A DNA stretch of 16,279 bases. It comes from Bacillota bacterium (GTDB taxonomy: Bacteria; Bacillota; Dehalobacteriia; UBA4068). Below, piece after piece: positions 15,012-16,279 of this stretch; the stretch's first letter is position 1; every line of letters begins with the position of its first letter. Made by a program: the position numbers and the translations under genes. The stretch lies in contig JAFSIU010000121.1 of NCBI GenBank assembly GCA_017439615.1, positions 1-16,279 of the forward strand. Reading direction: 5' to 3'. The notes beneath the pieces were generated by a model, which had not been told where the DNA came from, did no database searches, and saw nothing but the letters and a program-made list of their open reading frames with translations.

Positions 15012-16279
15012 TTATTTCATCTTCTCATTGGTAAGAGCAAGAGCCTTTTCAAGATAAGGAATGACATAATCCAGATTGTTTTCCTGAAGAACACCCTTGG
15101 TGGGGCAGCTGGTTTCGGGATCAACACCGGCGGCCTTATACCAGTTCAGCTTCAGTTCATCCAGAACTTCGGGAGTGGTGCATGCGCCTGCGAAAACGGT
15201 GGGAGTGCCATCATCGAATTTTTCAGGCATTACAGCATGGATACGAGCGGGAGCATTGTCATCGCGGCGACGGAAGCCTTCGATTGCATTGAAAGCTTTT
15301 TCAAGCAAGATGGTACGGAAGCCGTGCTGGTCCCACTGTTCCTTGGTGAGGTTTCTGCCCATAGCAGCATTCAGGCATTCATAATATGCATAACCGGAAA
15401 CGCCGCCCTGAGAACCGAAGGTACAGAAAGTACCGACGTCACGAATAACGGTAGTACCACCGGATGCGCCCCAAGGCATACCGATCATATGACAAGCGCC
15501 ACGGGTGGACAATGAATAGTTGAGAGCCTGGCTGGAGTTTTTGCCGGGCCACCAAGCAGCGAAACCATTGTTTTTGCACTGTGCGGTGATATCGAAAACT
15601 TCCTGGAAGGTAACCTTTTTGTTTGCTTCCAACCAGCGGCAAAGCGGGATGCAGCCTTTGCGCATTGCATCATAGATAGGTCTTTCATGGTCATAGATGC
15701 AGTGTTCAACAAGCTCATGGATAGGATCAGCTGCGCCCCAGGTAAGACCCTTAACACCGAGATCGTCAGCAGTGATATAACCCTTTTCAACTGCCTCGAT
15801 AACGAATGAATAAACAGCACCTGCGGTGATGCAGTCCTGACCGGTGGATTCGATATATTCACCGAGGTAAGCAACTTCTTCACCTGTTTGCATCAGGAAC
15901 ATATGACCGTTCATGATACCTGCTTCATAGTCGGGACCTTCATAGATTGTGCCCTTATATTTACCGGTCTTGACAATACCGAACTTCATGCAGCGGGTGA
16001 TGCAGCCGACACAGGAACGATGACGAACGATATAATCTTCCTGATAATATTTCAGACCTGCTACGACCTGATAGGGAGATTCGCCCCACTGATGGTTCTT
16101 GGTTGCGCCCAAGCCCTTCCAGCCATTGGTGGTGGTGTTCAACAGGGTACCCCAACGACGGAATGCAGGCATACCTGCCCATGCATGCAATGCATTGTAG
16201 TAATTCTGACGCTGTTCGAGATATTTTTCCATATCAGCCATGGGGGGCATCTGGGTACCGAAAGCGATGAGACCCTTCA
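15012..16279 (-). CDS. Aldehyde:ferredoxin oxidoreductase-family protein (partial, 5' end outside window)
   Basis: AOR enzymes use a tungsten (or molybdenum) bis-pterin cofactor and one [4Fe-4S] cluster to oxidise aldehydes with ferredoxin; some relatives act on other substrates. The reading frame is open to the window edge and begins KGLIAFGTQMPPMAD, matching the end of the AOR N-terminal domain. About 200 N-terminal residues, with the first pterin-binding part, must lie beyond 16279. Numbering from the internal Met at 16250, cluster cysteines are at 80, 83 and 87 (CVGCITRC) and 276 (TFCTFG), a spacing like that of the archaeal enzyme. EGPDYEAG and RGACHM are conserved cofactor-region motifs. 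The C-terminus has the family's GFRRRDD...R pattern. ITRC replaces the common PI-x-C, so it is a divergent subgroup; the substrate is unknown. Transcription converges on the AAA+ gene. Confidence 0.9.
   Translation of the reverse strand, partial: KGLIAFGTQMPPMADMEKYLEQRQNYYNALHAWAGMPAFRRWGTLLNTTTNGWKGLGATKNHQWGESPYQVVAGLKYYQEDYIVRHRSCVGCITRCMKFGIVKTGKYKGTIYEGPDYEAGIMNGHMFLMQTGEEVAYLGEYIESTGQDCITAGAVYSFVIEAVEKGYITADDLGVKGLTWGAADPIHELVEHCIYDHERPIYDAMRKGCIPLCRWLEANKKVTFQEVFDITAQCKNNGFAAWWPGKNSSQALNYSLSTRGACHMIGMPWGASGGTTVIRDVGTFCTFGSQGGVSGYAYYECLNAAMGRNLTKEQWDQHGFRTILLEKAFNAIEGFRRRDDNAPARIHAVMPEKFDDGTPTVFAGACTTPEVLDELKLNWYKAAGVDPETSCPTKGVLQENNLDYVIPYLEKALALTNEKMK

Overview
The window looks like chromosomal core sequence of an anaerobic Gram-positive bacterium of the Clostridia (Firmicutes). 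The evidence is the gene content: a YqhQ-type DUF1385 protein beside prfA and prmC, a csaB/DUF5693/murJ/tagO envelope cluster, a SpoVK-like AAA+ ATPase and an aldehyde:ferredoxin oxidoreductase-family enzyme. Strong AGGAGG-type ribosome binding sites and near-consensus housekeeping promoters agree with this. The lineage is inferred; there is no rRNA gene. I see no insertion sequence, phage gene, integrase or CRISPR array.

Layout. (1) 10-197: tRNA-Glu(CUC) and tRNA-Lys(UUU) on the minus strand, with one promoter and an 11-bp inverted repeat between them. (2) 453-1736: purA on the plus strand with its own extended -10 promoter and a terminator. (3) 1910-2444: a divergent pair, a small Xre/Cro-type regulator (minus) and a 60-residue cysteine-rich protein (plus), separated by an AT-rich region with direct repeats and an 18-bp palindrome. 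(4) 2553-9055: a minus-strand cell-envelope cluster. Its transcription order is DUF5693 membrane protein, csaB (polysaccharide pyruvyl transferase), murJ (flippase), tagO/wecA-like phosphoglycosyl transferase, and a membrane-anchored SH3-domain protein. It ends at a bidirectional terminator. (5) 9266-14791: a plus-strand run starting from a near-perfect promoter: DUF1385 protein, prfA (RF1), prmC (RF1 methyltransferase, broken by a frameshift in this sequence), an M14 zinc-peptidase lipoprotein and a SpoVK/CbbX-like AAA+ ATPase. (6) 15012-16279: the C-terminal two thirds of an AOR-family tungsten/iron-sulfur oxidoreductase on the minus strand, cut by the window edge and converging on a shared terminator.

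How the genes fit together. The region (4) products could form one pathway: TagO starts a glycan on undecaprenyl phosphate, a flippase moves lipid-linked material across the membrane, CsaB adds pyruvate ketals to a secondary wall polymer, and DUF5693 and the SH3 protein act at the surface. PrfA and PrmC are an enzyme-substrate pair, since PrmC methylates the GGQ glutamine of release factors. The lipoprotein peptidase and the AAA+ ATPase share an operon position but have no established link.

No clearly new multi-gene system is proven here. The best leads are the prmC frameshift, the small regulator/cysteine-protein pair, the M14 lipoprotein-AAA+ pair and the divergent AOR homologue.
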